From the NCBI RefSeq assembly GCF_023715605.1, contig NZ_JAMBOL010000010.1:83747-147746 (forward strand): a DNA stretch of 64,000 bases, read 5' to 3'. Positions 1 to 8,431 of this stretch are shown one piece after another. The notes under the pieces were generated by a model that was not told where the DNA came from, did no database searches, and saw nothing but the letters and a program-made list of their open reading frames with translations. Made by a program: the position numbers and the translations under genes. The DNA is from Halalkalibacter oceani. GTDB lineage: Bacteria; Bacillota; Bacilli; Bacillales; Bacillaceae_D. Each line of letters starts with the position of its first letter. The first letter of the stretch is position 1.

Positions 1-30
1 GGTATATTTTTGTTATAATAAGAATAACTT

Positions 31-139
31 AAAAAAGACCGCTGGTGCGCCAACGCCAACGGTCATGCAATAGAGTCTCCCTTAAGGGACTGGCTCGTGA
101 GTTACTGATAGACCACCCTTAAGGAGCTTATTCTATTGC
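31..139 (-). ncRNA. candidate small RNA, about 107 nt
   Basis: On the minus strand an extended -10 (TGGTATAAT, hexamer at 146-151) is followed by a roughly 107-nt stretch with no credible reading frame. It ends in a terminator hairpin at 37-64 with six T residues at 31-36. The predicted RNA first folds into an imperfect long stem in which the GCAATAG and CTATTGC arms (about 66-138) enclose a second pair of CUCCUUAAGGG-like arms. The CUCCUU element is complementary to a Shine-Dalgarno sequence, a common trait of regulatory RNAs in Bacillota. I cannot match it to a named family. The -35 is weak, so transcription is inferred from the extended -10 and the terminator. Confidence 0.5.
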
Positions 140-145
140 TCTTTC

Positions 146-154
146 ATTATACCA
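146..154 (-). promoter_or_regulatory. extended -10 promoter of the candidate small RNA
   Basis: The minus strand reads TGGTATAAT, a perfect -10 hexamer (146-151) preceded by the TGN extension. No good -35 lies 17 bases upstream, which is typical for extended -10 promoters. It lies downstream of the asnO terminator hairpin, so it would be an independent unit. Confidence 0.5.
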
Positions 155-202
155 AAAAACCAGTTGTTTCCTTTTTTGTAATTTTATGTTTCTTACTATA
201 AC

Positions 203-244
203 AGCCGGCGGGCAGAAAGAAGGAATTCTTTCTGCCCGCCGGCT
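203..244 (-). terminator. hairpin downstream of asnO
   Basis: A perfect 19-bp inverted repeat (AGCCGGCGGGCAGAAAGAA and its complement) starts 5 bases after the asnO stop. It is followed on the minus strand by only a weak T tract. It is the likely asnO terminator. Confidence 0.7.
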
Positions 245-248
245 CGTT

Positions 249-2096
249 TTATTCTTTAATCTTAATGTTGTATTCTTTCAGCCAGTAGTCCATCTGAATA
301 AAGTGGGCCAGCAGCTGCGGGCCGGCCATGAGTTGGCCGAAATACGGCTTGCCGGTTGGAAAGCCTCCGGTGTCGGCCATTTCCTGGAGGGCTGCTTTGT
401 TGATAAATTCGAATAGCGGCGCGTCCTTTTGGGCGAGGATTGCTTTCATCTCCTGCTGGACGGCGGCTGTGTATTGGGGGTGATGGGTTTTCGGATATGG
501 ACTTTTTTTGCGGTATAGCACATCGTGCGGTAGCAATCCTTCCAATGCTTTGCGGAGGATGCCTTTTTCGCGTCCATCGAGCCGCTTCATTTCCCACGGA
601 ATATTCCAAACATATTCAACGAGCCGGTGATCGGAAAAAGGTACGCGTACTTCCAGACTGGCCCCCATACTCATTCTGTCTTTACGATCTAATAGATTTG
701 TCATAAACCAAATAATATTTAAGTATGAGATCTCCCGGCGGCGCGCCTCTTCAGCAGTATCTTCCTCAAATCTCGGTGTTTCCTGGATCGTTTCCTTATA
801 GCGGTCATATACATATTGCTTGACGGCAAGCTTCTTCTTCCATTTCTCATTTAATAGATTTTCCCGATCTTCAATTGAACGCATCCACGGGAAGCCGTCA
901 ATGTTCATCACTTCCGGCTTATGGAACCATGGGTAACCGCCAAAGATTTCGTCGGCGCATTCCCCGGAGAGGCCGACTGTGACGTCTTTTTTAATTTCAT
1001 GACAAAACCAAAGCAAGGAGGAATCAATGTCGGCCATTCCCGGTAAGTCACGAACTAACACAGCCTCCTTCAAGCGATTGGTCAGTTCTTCGATCGAAAT
1101 CACTTTGTTGACATGGTTCGTGCCAATCGCGTCTGAGACGACTTGCACCCACTGCGCGTCGGAGTTTGGCTGAAAGGCTGAAGCCTTAAAGTATTTGTCA
1201 TTTTCATCGTAATCAATCGAATAGCTTCGAATCGGTTCCTTTCCTTGCTTCGCATAAACATTGGCGGCTAACGCGGTCAAGGCGCTTGAATCGACTCCGC
1301 CTGATAAAAACATGCCGACAGGAACATCAGCAAACAGCTGGCGTTCGACAATATCCTCCAATAATTCGCGAATGTAGACAGCTGTTTCCTCGACATCATG
1401 TTCATGCTTTTTGCTTTTCAGCTTCCAGTAACGGCTGATCGTGGCGCCGTTCCGGTCATAAATCAAAGCATGAGCCGGTCTCAGCTCATGAATGTCATCA
1501 AAAATGCCGTGGCCCGGGGTTCGCGACGGGGCTAAGCCAATGATATCCGCCAGCCCTTCCGTTTTCACAACCGGATCAATATTCCGATGCGCGAGAAGAG
1601 CTTTCAGTTCTGAGGCAAACAGCAGGCATCCGTGGCGGACGGTGTAAAACAACGGTTTCACGCCTAAACGGTCTCTTGCCAAAAATAATGACTGGTCCTC
1701 CTCATTCCAAATCGCAAAAGCAAAAATTCCGTTCAGCTTTTCTAAAGACTGGTAGCCCCATTCCATAAATGATGTAAGTAAAACTTCCGTATCAGAGTGC
1801 CCGTTGAACGTATGCCCGTGTGCCAGCAGCTCTTTGCGGAGATCCTCTGTATTGTAGAGCTCACCATTGTAGACAATTGTATATGTTTTATTGCGGTACG
1901 TCCGGGTCATCGGCTGAACGCCGCCCTCCGGATCAACAACAATCAGTCGAGCATGGCCGAAAGCAGCGTGCGGGGAGGTCCATATATTTTGGTCATCCGG
2001 CCCCCGTCGCCCTAATGTTTTCGCCATTTTCGTTATTTCCTTTTCCTCCTTTCGCAAATCATGTCGCCAATCAATCCACCCTGTTATTCCACACAT
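249..2096 (-). CDS. asnO: asparagine synthetase (glutamine-hydrolysing), AsnO type
   Basis: This enzyme makes asparagine from aspartate, ATP and glutamine in the cytoplasm. The N-terminal Ntn glutaminase domain begins MCGITGW, with the nucleophile Cys2 exposed after Met removal, followed by RRGPDD and YNGELYN. The synthetase domain carries the pyrophosphate-loop motif SGGVDSS near residue 265 and SGECADEIFGGYPWF. At 615 residues it matches the length of Bacillus subtilis AsnO (YisO, 614) better than AsnB (632) or AsnH (747). Remembered AsnO sequence agrees along most of the chain, including LWFMTNLLDRKDRMSMGASL. AsnO is linked to sporulation in B. subtilis, but nothing here shows sporulation control. 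A likely RBS (AAAGGGGC) precedes the ATG. Confidence 0.9.
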   Translation of the reverse strand: MCGITGWIDWRHDLRKEEKEITKMAKTLGRRGPDDQNIWTSPHAAFGHARLIVVDPEGGVQPMTRTYRNKTYTIVYNGELYNTEDLRKELLAHGHTFNGHSDTEVLLTSFMEWGYQSLEKLNGIFAFAIWNEEDQSLFLARDRLGVKPLFYTVRHGCLLFASELKALLAHRNIDPVVKTEGLADIIGLAPSRTPGHGIFDDIHELRPAHALIYDRNGATISRYWKLKSKKHEHDVEETAVYIRELLEDIVERQLFADVPVGMFLSGGVDSSALTALAANVYAKQGKEPIRSYSIDYDENDKYFKASAFQPNSDAQWVQVVSDAIGTNHVNKVISIEELTNRLKEAVLVRDLPGMADIDSSLLWFCHEIKKDVTVGLSGECADEIFGGYPWFHKPEVMNIDGFPWMRSIEDRENLLNEKWKKKLAVKQYVYDRYKETIQETPRFEEDTAEEARRREISYLNIIWFMTNLLDRKDRMSMGASLEVRVPFSDHRLVEYVWNIPWEMKRLDGREKGILRKALEGLLPHDVLYRKKSPYPKTHHPQYTAAVQQEMKAILAQKDAPLFEFINKAALQEMADTGGFPTGKPYFGQLMAGPQLLAHFIQMDYWLKEYNIKIKE

Positions 2097-2231
2097 GTAT
2101 TATCAGCCCCTTTTGGGAAGTTTCTCATTCTGTCTCCACTACTTTATTCACCCCTGCTAGGCTCAATACCCATAAGCTATCCTATTCAGCAGCTTGAATG
2201 GATGTGAAATGTCCGCAGTTTCTTCTTTTGC

Positions 2232-2261
2232 TTGATTGAGCAGCTTGGATCGATTTATGAT
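2232..2261 (+). promoter_or_regulatory. likely sigma-A promoter of yqzH
   Basis: TTGATT (2232-2237) and TATGAT (2256-2261) are separated by 18 bases and lie about 40 bases upstream of the yqzH start. No operator is evident. Confidence 0.4.
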
Positions 2262-2302
2262 GGAGAAAGAAAAAGAGGCGAAAGGAAAGGGATTGACGCC
2301 AG

Positions 2303-2512
2303 ATGAAGCCGGATAGCGCATTTTTTAAAAAGCAAATACAGGCTGTCGCCAGAACGTATACAAATAGTGAAATGGATTTACCGTTGACGGAAGAGGAAGA
2401 GGCACAGCTCCTGCACGGGATGCAACAAAAGCTTGAAGCAGAGCCGGAAATGGAGCTGCACGAGGTGGTGCATGATGTCGTCTATCGTTTTTTTGCTGAT
2501 CAGGAGGAGTAA
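2303..2512 (+). CDS. yqzH: YqzH-like small protein
   Basis: A 69-residue acidic, helix-rich protein with the segment LPLTEEEEAQLL followed by ELHEVVHDVVYRFF. This resembles the YqzH-like family of Bacillus, whose function is unknown. There is no signal peptide or membrane segment. A purine-rich AAAGGGA lies upstream of the ATG. Its last codons overlap the last codons of the convergent yqzJ by 13 bases. In B. subtilis yqzH sits in the yqj region near polY1, and YqzJ and YqjQ are neighbours there too, which supports the call. Confidence 0.7.
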   Translation: MKPDSAFFKKQIQAVARTYTNSEMDLPLTEEEEAQLLHGMQQKLEAEPEMELHEVVHDVVYRFFADQEE

Positions 2513-2688
2513 ATCCCTTCTTTTTTCATTAATCGTTTGACCTTTGCCGTCGGCTCCCAGCATGTAAACGTGTAGGACGGTTTTGTCTCATAGCCGAGAC
2601 GGACACAGCGGTACGCCATGCCGCCTTTCTCCTTTTTTTCGGCGGCAAAATGAATACAGGTTGCACAACAATGAAAGCGGTTCTTCAT
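2500..2688 (-). CDS. yqzJ: YqzJ-like small cysteine-rich protein
   Basis: A 62-residue protein with Cys-Cys-x-x-Cys near the N-terminus (HCCATCIHF), then CVRLGYETKP and FTCW. The cysteines suggest a small metal-binding knuckle, but no function is known for this family. A clear RBS (AAAGGAGG) precedes the ATG. It lies 13 bases downstream of yqjQ on the same strand, so the two are probably cotranscribed, the same pairing as yqjQ-yqzJ in B. subtilis. It converges with yqzH, and the ends overlap. Confidence 0.75.
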   Translation of the reverse strand: MKNRFHCCATCIHFAAEKKEKGGMAYRCVRLGYETKPSYTFTCWEPTAKVKRLMKKEGIYSS

Positions 2689-2701
2689 CCACGGGCCTCC
2701 T

Positions 2702-3487
2702 TTATTTTTGCCTGAATTGCTTGCCGGCGATCTTCTCGATAAAACCAGGCATCAGCTGGTAGGCGACCGCTCCCCAATTCATCCAGCCCGGCAAATTGCG
2801 CTCGCGCTTTGGTTTATCAAGGAGCTGAAGCGTCGCTTTCGCTACTTCCTCCGGCTTCAGAATCCATTTGTCTATTTTGGCGAGATAGCTGCCATGCTCA
2901 TCAGCACGGGTAAAAAAAGGCGTCTTGATCGGTCCCGGATTGACCGCGCTAACCTTAATATTCGTCTCGCTCAGCTCCAGACGCATCGCATTCGTAAAGC
3001 CGAGAACGGCATGTTTGGTGGCTGCGTAGACGCTCGCTTTCGCTGTCGCCAGCTTGCCGGCCTGCGAGGCGATATTGATAATATGACCGCGGTTCGCTTC
3101 CAGCATAAAAGGAAGCACTGCCTTCGTGAACGTCATTAATCCGGTCACATTGACGGCAAACATTTCCTCAATCGTTTCAACCGGGGTATCGGTTAATTCA
3201 GCAAACTTTCCGAAGCCGGCATTGTTAATCAGGACATCGATTCCGCCGACCTCTTTCATTATATGCGGAATTCGCGTCTCTGTTGTTGACAGGTCACTTA
3301 CATCAAGAGGGAAAGCATCCGCGCTTCCGCCGAGGGCTTCAACCTCTGCTTTCACTTCATTCAGCCGTTTTTCATTTCTTGCCAGCAGGACAACATGCGC
3401 CCCGCGTCTCGCTGCCGCAAGGGCCAGCTCCCGTCCAAGTCCACTTGACGCCCCTGTAATCCAAATCGTTTCTCTCTTCGTCTTCAT
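2702..3487 (-). CDS. yqjQ: short-chain dehydrogenase/reductase YqjQ
   Basis: A classical SDR oxidoreductase of 261 residues with the NAD(P)-binding motif TGASSGLGREL near residues 11-21, NNAGFG, the catalytic serine in INIASQAG, and the active-site YAATK motif (YxxxK). The C-terminal hydrophobic stretch (WGAVAYQLMPGFIEKI) is typical of the YqjQ/DltE-like subgroup. The substrate is unknown. The start is well placed behind AGGAGG. It heads a two-gene unit with yqzJ and is divergent from the T-box and proB. Confidence 0.85.
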   Translation of the reverse strand: MKTKRETIWITGASSGLGRELALAAARRGAHVVLLARNEKRLNEVKAEVEALGGSADAFPLDVSDLSTTETRIPHIMKEVGGIDVLINNAGFGKFAELTDTPVETIEEMFAVNVTGLMTFTKAVLPFMLEANRGHIINIASQAGKLATAKASVYAATKHAVLGFTNAMRLELSETNIKVSAVNPGPIKTPFFTRADEHGSYLAKIDKWILKPEEVAKATLQLLDKPKRERNLPGWMNWGAVAYQLMPGFIEKIAGKQFRQK

Positions 3488-3584
3488 TGTCGCCTCCTGT
3501 TACTTCGTTTAAGTTCATCTTACTGGAAATTGAGTTAGACTGCTATTCAGATCCTTATTTAATGATGAAAGGAATAGATTGTAG

Positions 3585-3614
3585 TTGACTGACAGCTCGT
3601 CTTGCTTTTATAAT
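3585..3614 (+). promoter_or_regulatory. promoter of the proBAC T-box leader
   Basis: TTGACT (3585-3590) and TATAAT (3609-3614) with an 18-base spacer lie just upstream of the T-box leader. Confidence 0.65.
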
Positions 3615-3621
3615 AAATGAT

Positions 3622-3875
3622 AATATCATGTGGCGTTGAAAGAGATTAGTAAATATTGCTCATGTGAACAGAGAGTGACCTCACCGGCTGCAAGGGTCAT
3701 CACCGCTGACGATATTGAACCTGCTCCAGAGCCTGTCAGCCCGGCTGTCCAAGTCGGAAAACGCTGGCCGTTCCCCACGATACGGGTGTAAAGTGGACAT
3801 GAATAATGTCAACAAAGGTGGTACCGCGGATGAAGCTCTTCCGTCCTTTTTCAGGACGAAGGAGCTTTTTTATTT
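3622..3875 (+). promoter_or_regulatory. T-box riboswitch, probably tRNA-Pro specific
   Basis: The leader of proB carries the conserved T-box antiterminator sequence AAAGGTGGTACCGCGG (3814-3829). It is followed by a terminator hairpin (about 3834-3872, AAGCTC...GAGCTT) with a T tract. Upstream is the Stem I region with an AGAGAGTGA element (about 3670). A CCT proline codon at 3720-3722, in the context GAACCTGC, is the best specifier candidate. Uncharged tRNA-Pro would pair with the specifier and T-box and prevent termination, so proline starvation would induce proBAC. The specifier assignment is inferred from gene context. Confidence 0.9.
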
Positions 3876-3916
3876 TTCATTTGTTCAAGAATTGAGCTAG
3901 AAACGAGGTGAGCAAG

Positions 3917-5038
3917 ATGAGCAGGCAACGTGTCGTCGTGAAGATTGGCAGCAGTTCATTAACGACAAAGGCAGGAGCTCTCAGCCTGAAAAAGGTTTCA
4001 ATGTTTGTCGAGGCCGTCGCCAAACTGAAGCAGGCCGGCCATGAAGTGGTCGTCATTTCCTCCGGTGCGGTGGCAGCCGGCTTCTCAGCCATCGGCTACC
4101 CGACCCGTCCGGTGACAATTGCCGGCAAGCAGGCGGCGGCGGCCGTCGGTCAGGCGCTGTTGATGCAGGCGTATATCGAGCAATTTTCCAAGTATGAGCT
4201 TATTCCCGCCCAGCTATTATTAACGCGCGAGGATTTCGCCGATCAATCCCGTTACAGCAACGCCTATTCCACATTAAATGAATTGCTGAAGCGCGGCGCC
4301 ATTCCGATCATCAATGAAAATGATTCAATTTCAATTGCCGAACTGACCTTCGGGGATAACGACATGCTGTCGGCCCTCGTCAGCGGCATGATCCACGCCA
4401 ACACGCTTTGTATGCTGACGGATGTCAATGGCTTGTATGATGCCAATCCGAAGCTGGATCCGAACGCTAAGAAAATTCATTATTTGCCGGCATTGACTGA
4501 TGAGCTGATTGCTCTTGCCGGGGAATCAACCTCCAAGGTCGGGACCGGTGGAATGAAATCAAAGGTCAGTGCGGCGCAAACCGCCCTGTCGCTCGGCGTC
4601 AATGTTTTTATCGGCAAATCAGATTCGAGTGACACCTTTCTCGACATTCTTGCCGGTAAAGGAGACGGCACCTATATCGGAACCTTCCTGCACGAGCCGG
4701 TCATGCCGACGACTAAACAGTGGATTGCCCTCCATTCACGCTCGATCGCCAAGATTACCGTCGATCAAGGCGCCGAAGCCGCCCTGTTAACGCGCGGCAA
4801 GAGCCTTTTGCCCGTAGGCATTACGAACGTAGAAGGGAGCTTTTCCGTCGGCGATGTGATTGAAGTGTACGGGGAAGATGACAAGCTGCTCGGCAAGGGA
4901 AAAGCGAGCATGACGGTTCATGAGCTGGAAAAGTTCCGGGCGGAGTGTCAAAAGGATAAAGAAAGTCGATACAAGCATCCAGTCGTCATTCACCGTGATG
5001 AGTGGGTACCGTTAAAAAAGGAGATGATGAAGCGATGA
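3917..5038 (+). CDS. proB: glutamate 5-kinase ProB
   Basis: First step of proline synthesis: ATP-dependent phosphorylation of glutamate to gamma-glutamyl phosphate. The amino-acid kinase domain begins [11 protein letters not shown] and contains [15 protein letters not shown] and [11 protein letters not shown]-terminal PUA domain (from about residue 270, with [13 protein letters not shown]) follows. An upstream GTG at 3908 is in frame, but it is part of the GAGGTGA ribosome site, so the ATG at 3917 (373 residues) is preferred. It is the first gene of a T-box-controlled proBAC operon, and its stop overlaps the proA start as ATGA. Confidence 0.95.
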   Translation: MSRQRVVVKIGSSSLTTKAGALSLKKVSMFVEAVAKLKQAGHEVVVISSGAVAAGFSAIGYPTRPVTIAGKQAAAAVGQALLMQAYIEQFSKYELIPAQLLLTREDFADQSRYSNAYSTLNELLKRGAIPIINENDSISIAELTFGDNDMLSALVSGMIHANTLCMLTDVNGLYDANPKLDPNAKKIHYLPALTDELIALAGESTSKVGTGGMKSKVSAAQTALSLGVNVFIGKSDSSDTFLDILAGKGDGTYIGTFLHEPVMPTTKQWIALHSRSIAKITVDQGAEAALLTRGKSLLPVGITNVEGSFSVGDVIEVYGEDDKLLGKGKASMTVHELEKFRAECQKDKESRYKHPVVIHRDEWVPLKKEMMKR

Positions 5039-6282
5039 GTGAACTTCTTACAAAAGCAAAAGCAGCAAAAGAATGCGCGCGTACATTAAGTCAAAAAACA
5101 ACCGAACAAAAAAATCAGGCATTGCTCGTAATGGCTGAACAGCTGCTTGCCGAAAAGGATTATTTACTGGAAGAAAATGCCAAGGATCTTGAAACAGCAC
5201 GGGCTAACGGAACGAGTGCGAGCTTACTTGATCGCCTTACCTTGACAGCGCAGCGTCTTGATGAGATGGCGACTGGGCTGAAACAGGTCGTGGAGCTTCC
5301 TGATCCAATTGGCGAAAGCCTGAGTACCCACACGCGGCCGAATGGCTTGCACATTGAAAAAGTCCGGGTGCCACTCGGTGTCATCGGCATGATTTACGAG
5401 GCTCGTCCAAATGTGACTGTTGATGCGTCAAGCCTTTGCTTAAAAACCGGCAACGCCGTCCTCCTGCGGGGAAGCTCTTCGGCGATTCACTCCAATATCG
5501 CGCTCGTTGCCGTGCTGCAGCGCGCTTTAGAAAAAGCCGGTCTTCCAATTGAGGCGATCCAGCTTCTTGAAGATACGAGCCGTGAAACAGCGTCAGAGAT
5601 GTTTACTTTAAATGAGTATTTGGATGTGCTTATCCCGCGTGGAGGGGCGTCATTAATCCAGTCTGTTATTAAAAACGCCTCTGTCCCTGTGCTGGAAACA
5701 GGAACCGGCAATTGCCATCTGTTTATCGACCGCAGCGCCCGGCCGGAAATGGCGATTTCCGTTGCCGTCAATGCGAAAACGCAAAGACCGTCCGTTTGTA
5801 ATGCGATTGAGACCATTTTAGTTGAAAAGCAGTGGGCAGCTGAGCATGGAAAAGAGCTGCTCGAAGCACTCTTTGAGAAAAACGTCACGATTGCCGGCGA
5901 CAAACAGGCTCAGGCCTTTGACAGCCGGATCACCCCTGCCAGTGAAGAGGATTGGGAAACCGAATTTAACGATTTGAATGTCGCCTTGAAGATTGTCAAC
6001 AGCTGCGAGGAAGCGATTGCCCATATTTATCAGTATGGGACGAAGCACTCCGAAGCGATCATTAGTGAGGATGCGACCAACGTTGCCCTCTTCCTTAATG
6101 AAGTCGACGCGGCGGCCGTTTACCATAACGCCTCCACCCGCTTTACCGATGGTTTCGAGTTCGGTTTCGGAGCCGAAATCGGGATCAGCACCCAGAAATT
6201 ACATGCCCGCGGTCCAATGGGACTTGAAGCGCTGACGTCAACGAAGTATCTTGTTCGCGGGAATGGTCAGGTGAAAGGCTAG
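5035..6282 (+). CDS. proA: gamma-glutamyl phosphate reductase ProA
   Basis: Second step of proline synthesis: NADPH-dependent reduction of gamma-glutamyl phosphate to glutamate semialdehyde. The aldehyde-dehydrogenase fold is recognisable from [24 protein letters not shown] and [10 protein letters not shown], then [12 protein letters not shown] containing the catalytic cysteine. It ends with [20 protein letters not shown]. The start at 5035 overlaps the proB stop by ATGA and has AAGGAG upstream. A longer in-frame GTG start at 5002 lies inside proB and is unlikely. 415 residues is the usual length. Confidence 0.95.
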   Translation: MSELLTKAKAAKECARTLSQKTTEQKNQALLVMAEQLLAEKDYLLEENAKDLETARANGTSASLLDRLTLTAQRLDEMATGLKQVVELPDPIGESLSTHTRPNGLHIEKVRVPLGVIGMIYEARPNVTVDASSLCLKTGNAVLLRGSSSAIHSNIALVAVLQRALEKAGLPIEAIQLLEDTSRETASEMFTLNEYLDVLIPRGGASLIQSVIKNASVPVLETGTGNCHLFIDRSARPEMAISVAVNAKTQRPSVCNAIETILVEKQWAAEHGKELLEALFEKNVTIAGDKQAQAFDSRITPASEEDWETEFNDLNVALKIVNSCEEAIAHIYQYGTKHSEAIISEDATNVALFLNEVDAAAVYHNASTRFTDGFEFGFGAEIGISTQKLHARGPMGLEALTSTKYLVRGNGQVKG

Positions 6283-6291
6283 GTGACAGAC

Positions 6292-7119
6292 ATGCTCGAA
6301 CAAAAAACGATCACATTTCTTGGCGCCGGTTCGATGGCAGAGGCGATTCTTGGCGGCCTGATCAACAAACAAATCGTCAAGCCTGAGCAAATTATTGTCA
6401 CAAACTTGCAGGATCAGCAAAAGCTTACCCGGCTCGCCGGCACTTACGACGTAAACACAACATCCAACCGAATGGAAGCCGTCAGACGCGCCGACATTAT
6501 TATTTTGGCGATGAAGCCGAAGCATGTGAAAGAAGCGCTTGAAGAGGTTCAAACGGTGACTCGCCCGGATCAACTGTTCGTCTCCGTACTCGCCGGGATT
6601 CCGACAGACTATATGGAAAGCCTGCTGAAAGGAAAAGCCAGTGTGATCCGCACAATGCCAAATACGTCAGCGAAGGTCGGCGCATCGGCTACCGCGATTA
6701 GCAAAGGCGCCTACGCGAATGACGAGCAGCTTCAAGTGGTCGAGGCTTTATTTGCGGCGATTGGCACGGTCACCGTCGTCGAGGAGGAGAAGCTCGATGC
6801 TGTAACCGGTCTTGCCGGAAGTGGCCCTGCCTACTTCTATTATCTGATTGAAGCAATGGAAAAAGCGGCGGTCGACAACGGACTAACAAAGGAAGAAGCG
6901 TCCGCGTTGATTACCCAGACCGTTATCGGAGTCGGCCAACGTCTGCAAAAAACGGAAAAATCCGCCAAGGAACTTTATGAAGAAGTGATGAGCCCGAATG
7001 GGACGACAGAAGCCGGAATCGGAGTTTTGCGTGAATATCATATGCAGGACGTGATGGAAAAAGCAATTGCCCAAGCGATTGCCCGTTCCAAGGAATTAGG
7101 CGTCGTCTTTCATAATTAA
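6292..7119 (+). CDS. proC: pyrroline-5-carboxylate reductase
   Basis: Last step of proline synthesis: NAD(P)H-dependent reduction of pyrroline-5-carboxylate. Rossmann motif FLGAGSMAEAILGG at the N-terminus, RTMPNTSA in the middle, and the family signature GLAGSGPAYFYYLIEAM followed by SPNGTTEAGI. It lies 9 bases after proA and has the AGGTGA ribosome site before ATG 6292; a GTG at 6283 is a less likely start. Having proC in the T-box operon means the whole route from glutamate responds to tRNA-Pro charging, unlike B. subtilis, where proI is separate. Confidence 0.93.
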   Translation: MLEQKTITFLGAGSMAEAILGGLINKQIVKPEQIIVTNLQDQQKLTRLAGTYDVNTTSNRMEAVRRADIIILAMKPKHVKEALEEVQTVTRPDQLFVSVLAGIPTDYMESLLKGKASVIRTMPNTSAKVGASATAISKGAYANDEQLQVVEALFAAIGTVTVVEEEKLDAVTGLAGSGPAYFYYLIEAMEKAAVDNGLTKEEASALITQTVIGVGQRLQKTEKSAKELYEEVMSPNGTTEAGIGVLREYHMQDVMEKAIAQAIARSKELGVVFHN

Positions 7120-7127
7120 AGAGGCGT

Positions 7128-7235
7128 GGGACAAAAGGTGTTTTTTTACCTTTTGCCTGAGCGGAACCGCAAGATCTTTTAAAGCCCGTTGTGAGGAAGC
7201 TGCTGACAACGGGCTTGTGGCATGTGAAGCGATTG
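7128..7235. repeat. intergenic repeat copy A with hairpins
   Basis: After proC a GGGACAAAAGGT/ACCTTTTGCC hairpin is followed by GAGCGGAACCG (7159-7169), a shared GATCTTTTA element and a perfect 11-bp hairpin (7182-7192 with 7206-7216, AAGCCCGTTGT). The same order of elements recurs at 12376-12480. The second hairpin could terminate proBAC, but no T tract follows. Confidence 0.6.
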
Positions 7236-7275
7236 CCAGTAGGTCCAAAGCTAGTTTTGTCTCAAGCTCTTTTCT

Positions 7276-8241
7276 TTACTGAGCTGTATCAAGGAGCATC
7301 TCAACAATCAGATCGATTTGACCCTTGACCGCAATCGGATCATAGCGGTAAAACGTATCAAAATCGTTATAAAATAACGTCTCATTTTGGACGGCATCAA
7401 GACTGTTCCAGACGGCCGAGTTTTGCAGCTCAGCAAGCGCCTCGCCTTTTTTCTCCGGATCATACGTTGTTAAAAACATATAATCGGCTGCATACTCCGG
7501 TAAAACTTCAAGCGAAATCTGTCCCGTCCCGCTCTCTTCGACTTCCGCTTTGATTTTCTCCTGCATCTTCAACCCTAACGCATAATAGACGGCTTGACCC
7601 GCTCGTCCCGCATTCTCGCCAAATATCCACAAGTCGCCTTTATCCGTCAGCTCATAAAGGCCAAATGTCGCATCTTCCTCAATGACACCCGCCAAACGCT
7701 CACGACCTTCTGCCGCGGCTTGTTCAAATTCTTCGAGGAACTGCTCCCCCTGCTCCGGGTCGCCGACCACATCGGCGAACAGCTTGACTGTCTCTTCGAT
7801 ATTGGTCGCCGTGCCATACGGGATATGAATCGTCGGCGCGATTTTTGCTAACTCCTCATAGTTATCATCATACATGACGACAATGAGATCAGGCTGTAAT
7901 TCCAACGTTTTTTCTGGATTTACCGGATAGCCGACTTCCACAGCTTCCGTTAAATAGTCTGTCAAAAAAGGATTATCAAATGTCGACGGCTCCACCCCAA
8001 CAACATTTCCACCAACGGCAAGAAGCTCCCCTCCGTAATAATCTGTGACAATTCGTTGCGGCGCGCTCGGGATCTCCACCGGGCCTTTTACCGTTTCAAA
8101 GCTGCGCATCCCGCTGTCAGCAGCCGGGCCTTCTACTTCCTCCCCAGCCCCGGCCTGAGGCTGTTCCATCTCTTCATTGCCGCAAGCCACAACGAGCATG
8201 GCCAGCAGCAGGAATAAAGCAAGCTGTATGATACGCTTCAT
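7276..8241 (-). CDS. iron-siderophore ABC transporter substrate-binding lipoprotein
   Basis: A lipoprotein with signal peptide MKRIIQLALFLLLAMLVVAC; the lipobox is VVAC and Cys20 would be lipidated. The rest is a periplasmic-binding-protein fold of the FecB/FhuD type (helical backbone), seen in the N-terminal PQRIVTDYYGGELLAVGGNVVG, LELQPDLIVVMYDD and EGEQFLEEFEQ segments. It would capture a ferric siderophore outside the membrane. No permease or ATPase gene is adjacent, so it must work with a transporter encoded elsewhere. A Fur box directly upstream supports iron repression. The exact ligand cannot be told. Confidence 0.85.
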   Translation of the reverse strand: MKRIIQLALFLLLAMLVVACGNEEMEQPQAGAGEEVEGPAADSGMRSFETVKGPVEIPSAPQRIVTDYYGGELLAVGGNVVGVEPSTFDNPFLTDYLTEAVEVGYPVNPEKTLELQPDLIVVMYDDNYEELAKIAPTIHIPYGTATNIEETVKLFADVVGDPEQGEQFLEEFEQAAAEGRERLAGVIEEDATFGLYELTDKGDLWIFGENAGRAGQAVYYALGLKMQEKIKAEVEESGTGQISLEVLPEYAADYMFLTTYDPEKKGEALAELQNSAVWNSLDAVQNETLFYNDFDTFYRYDPIAVKGQIDLIVEMLLDTAQ

Positions 8242-8266
8242 TCTCCTGACTCCTCCTCCAATAAAC

Positions 8267-8285
8267 GATAATGGTTATCATTATC
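8267..8285 (-). promoter_or_regulatory. Fur box
   Basis: The 19-bp sequence GATAATGGTTATCATTATC matches the Fur consensus GATAATGATAATCATTATC at 17 positions. It lies 26 bases upstream of the siderophore-binding lipoprotein start, where it would block transcription when iron is plentiful. Confidence 0.85.
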
Positions 8286-8431
8286 ACCAATTGTAGCAAT
8301 CTCTCTACGGATTCGTCAATCCTAAAAAAATTCGCGGGATTGCAACACTCGCGGAGAAGAAAAGGTTTTTCCTTCGCGCAATATCTTGTAGAATAAGAAC
8401 TAGCTTAACGGAGGAGGAGTTTAATCATCCC

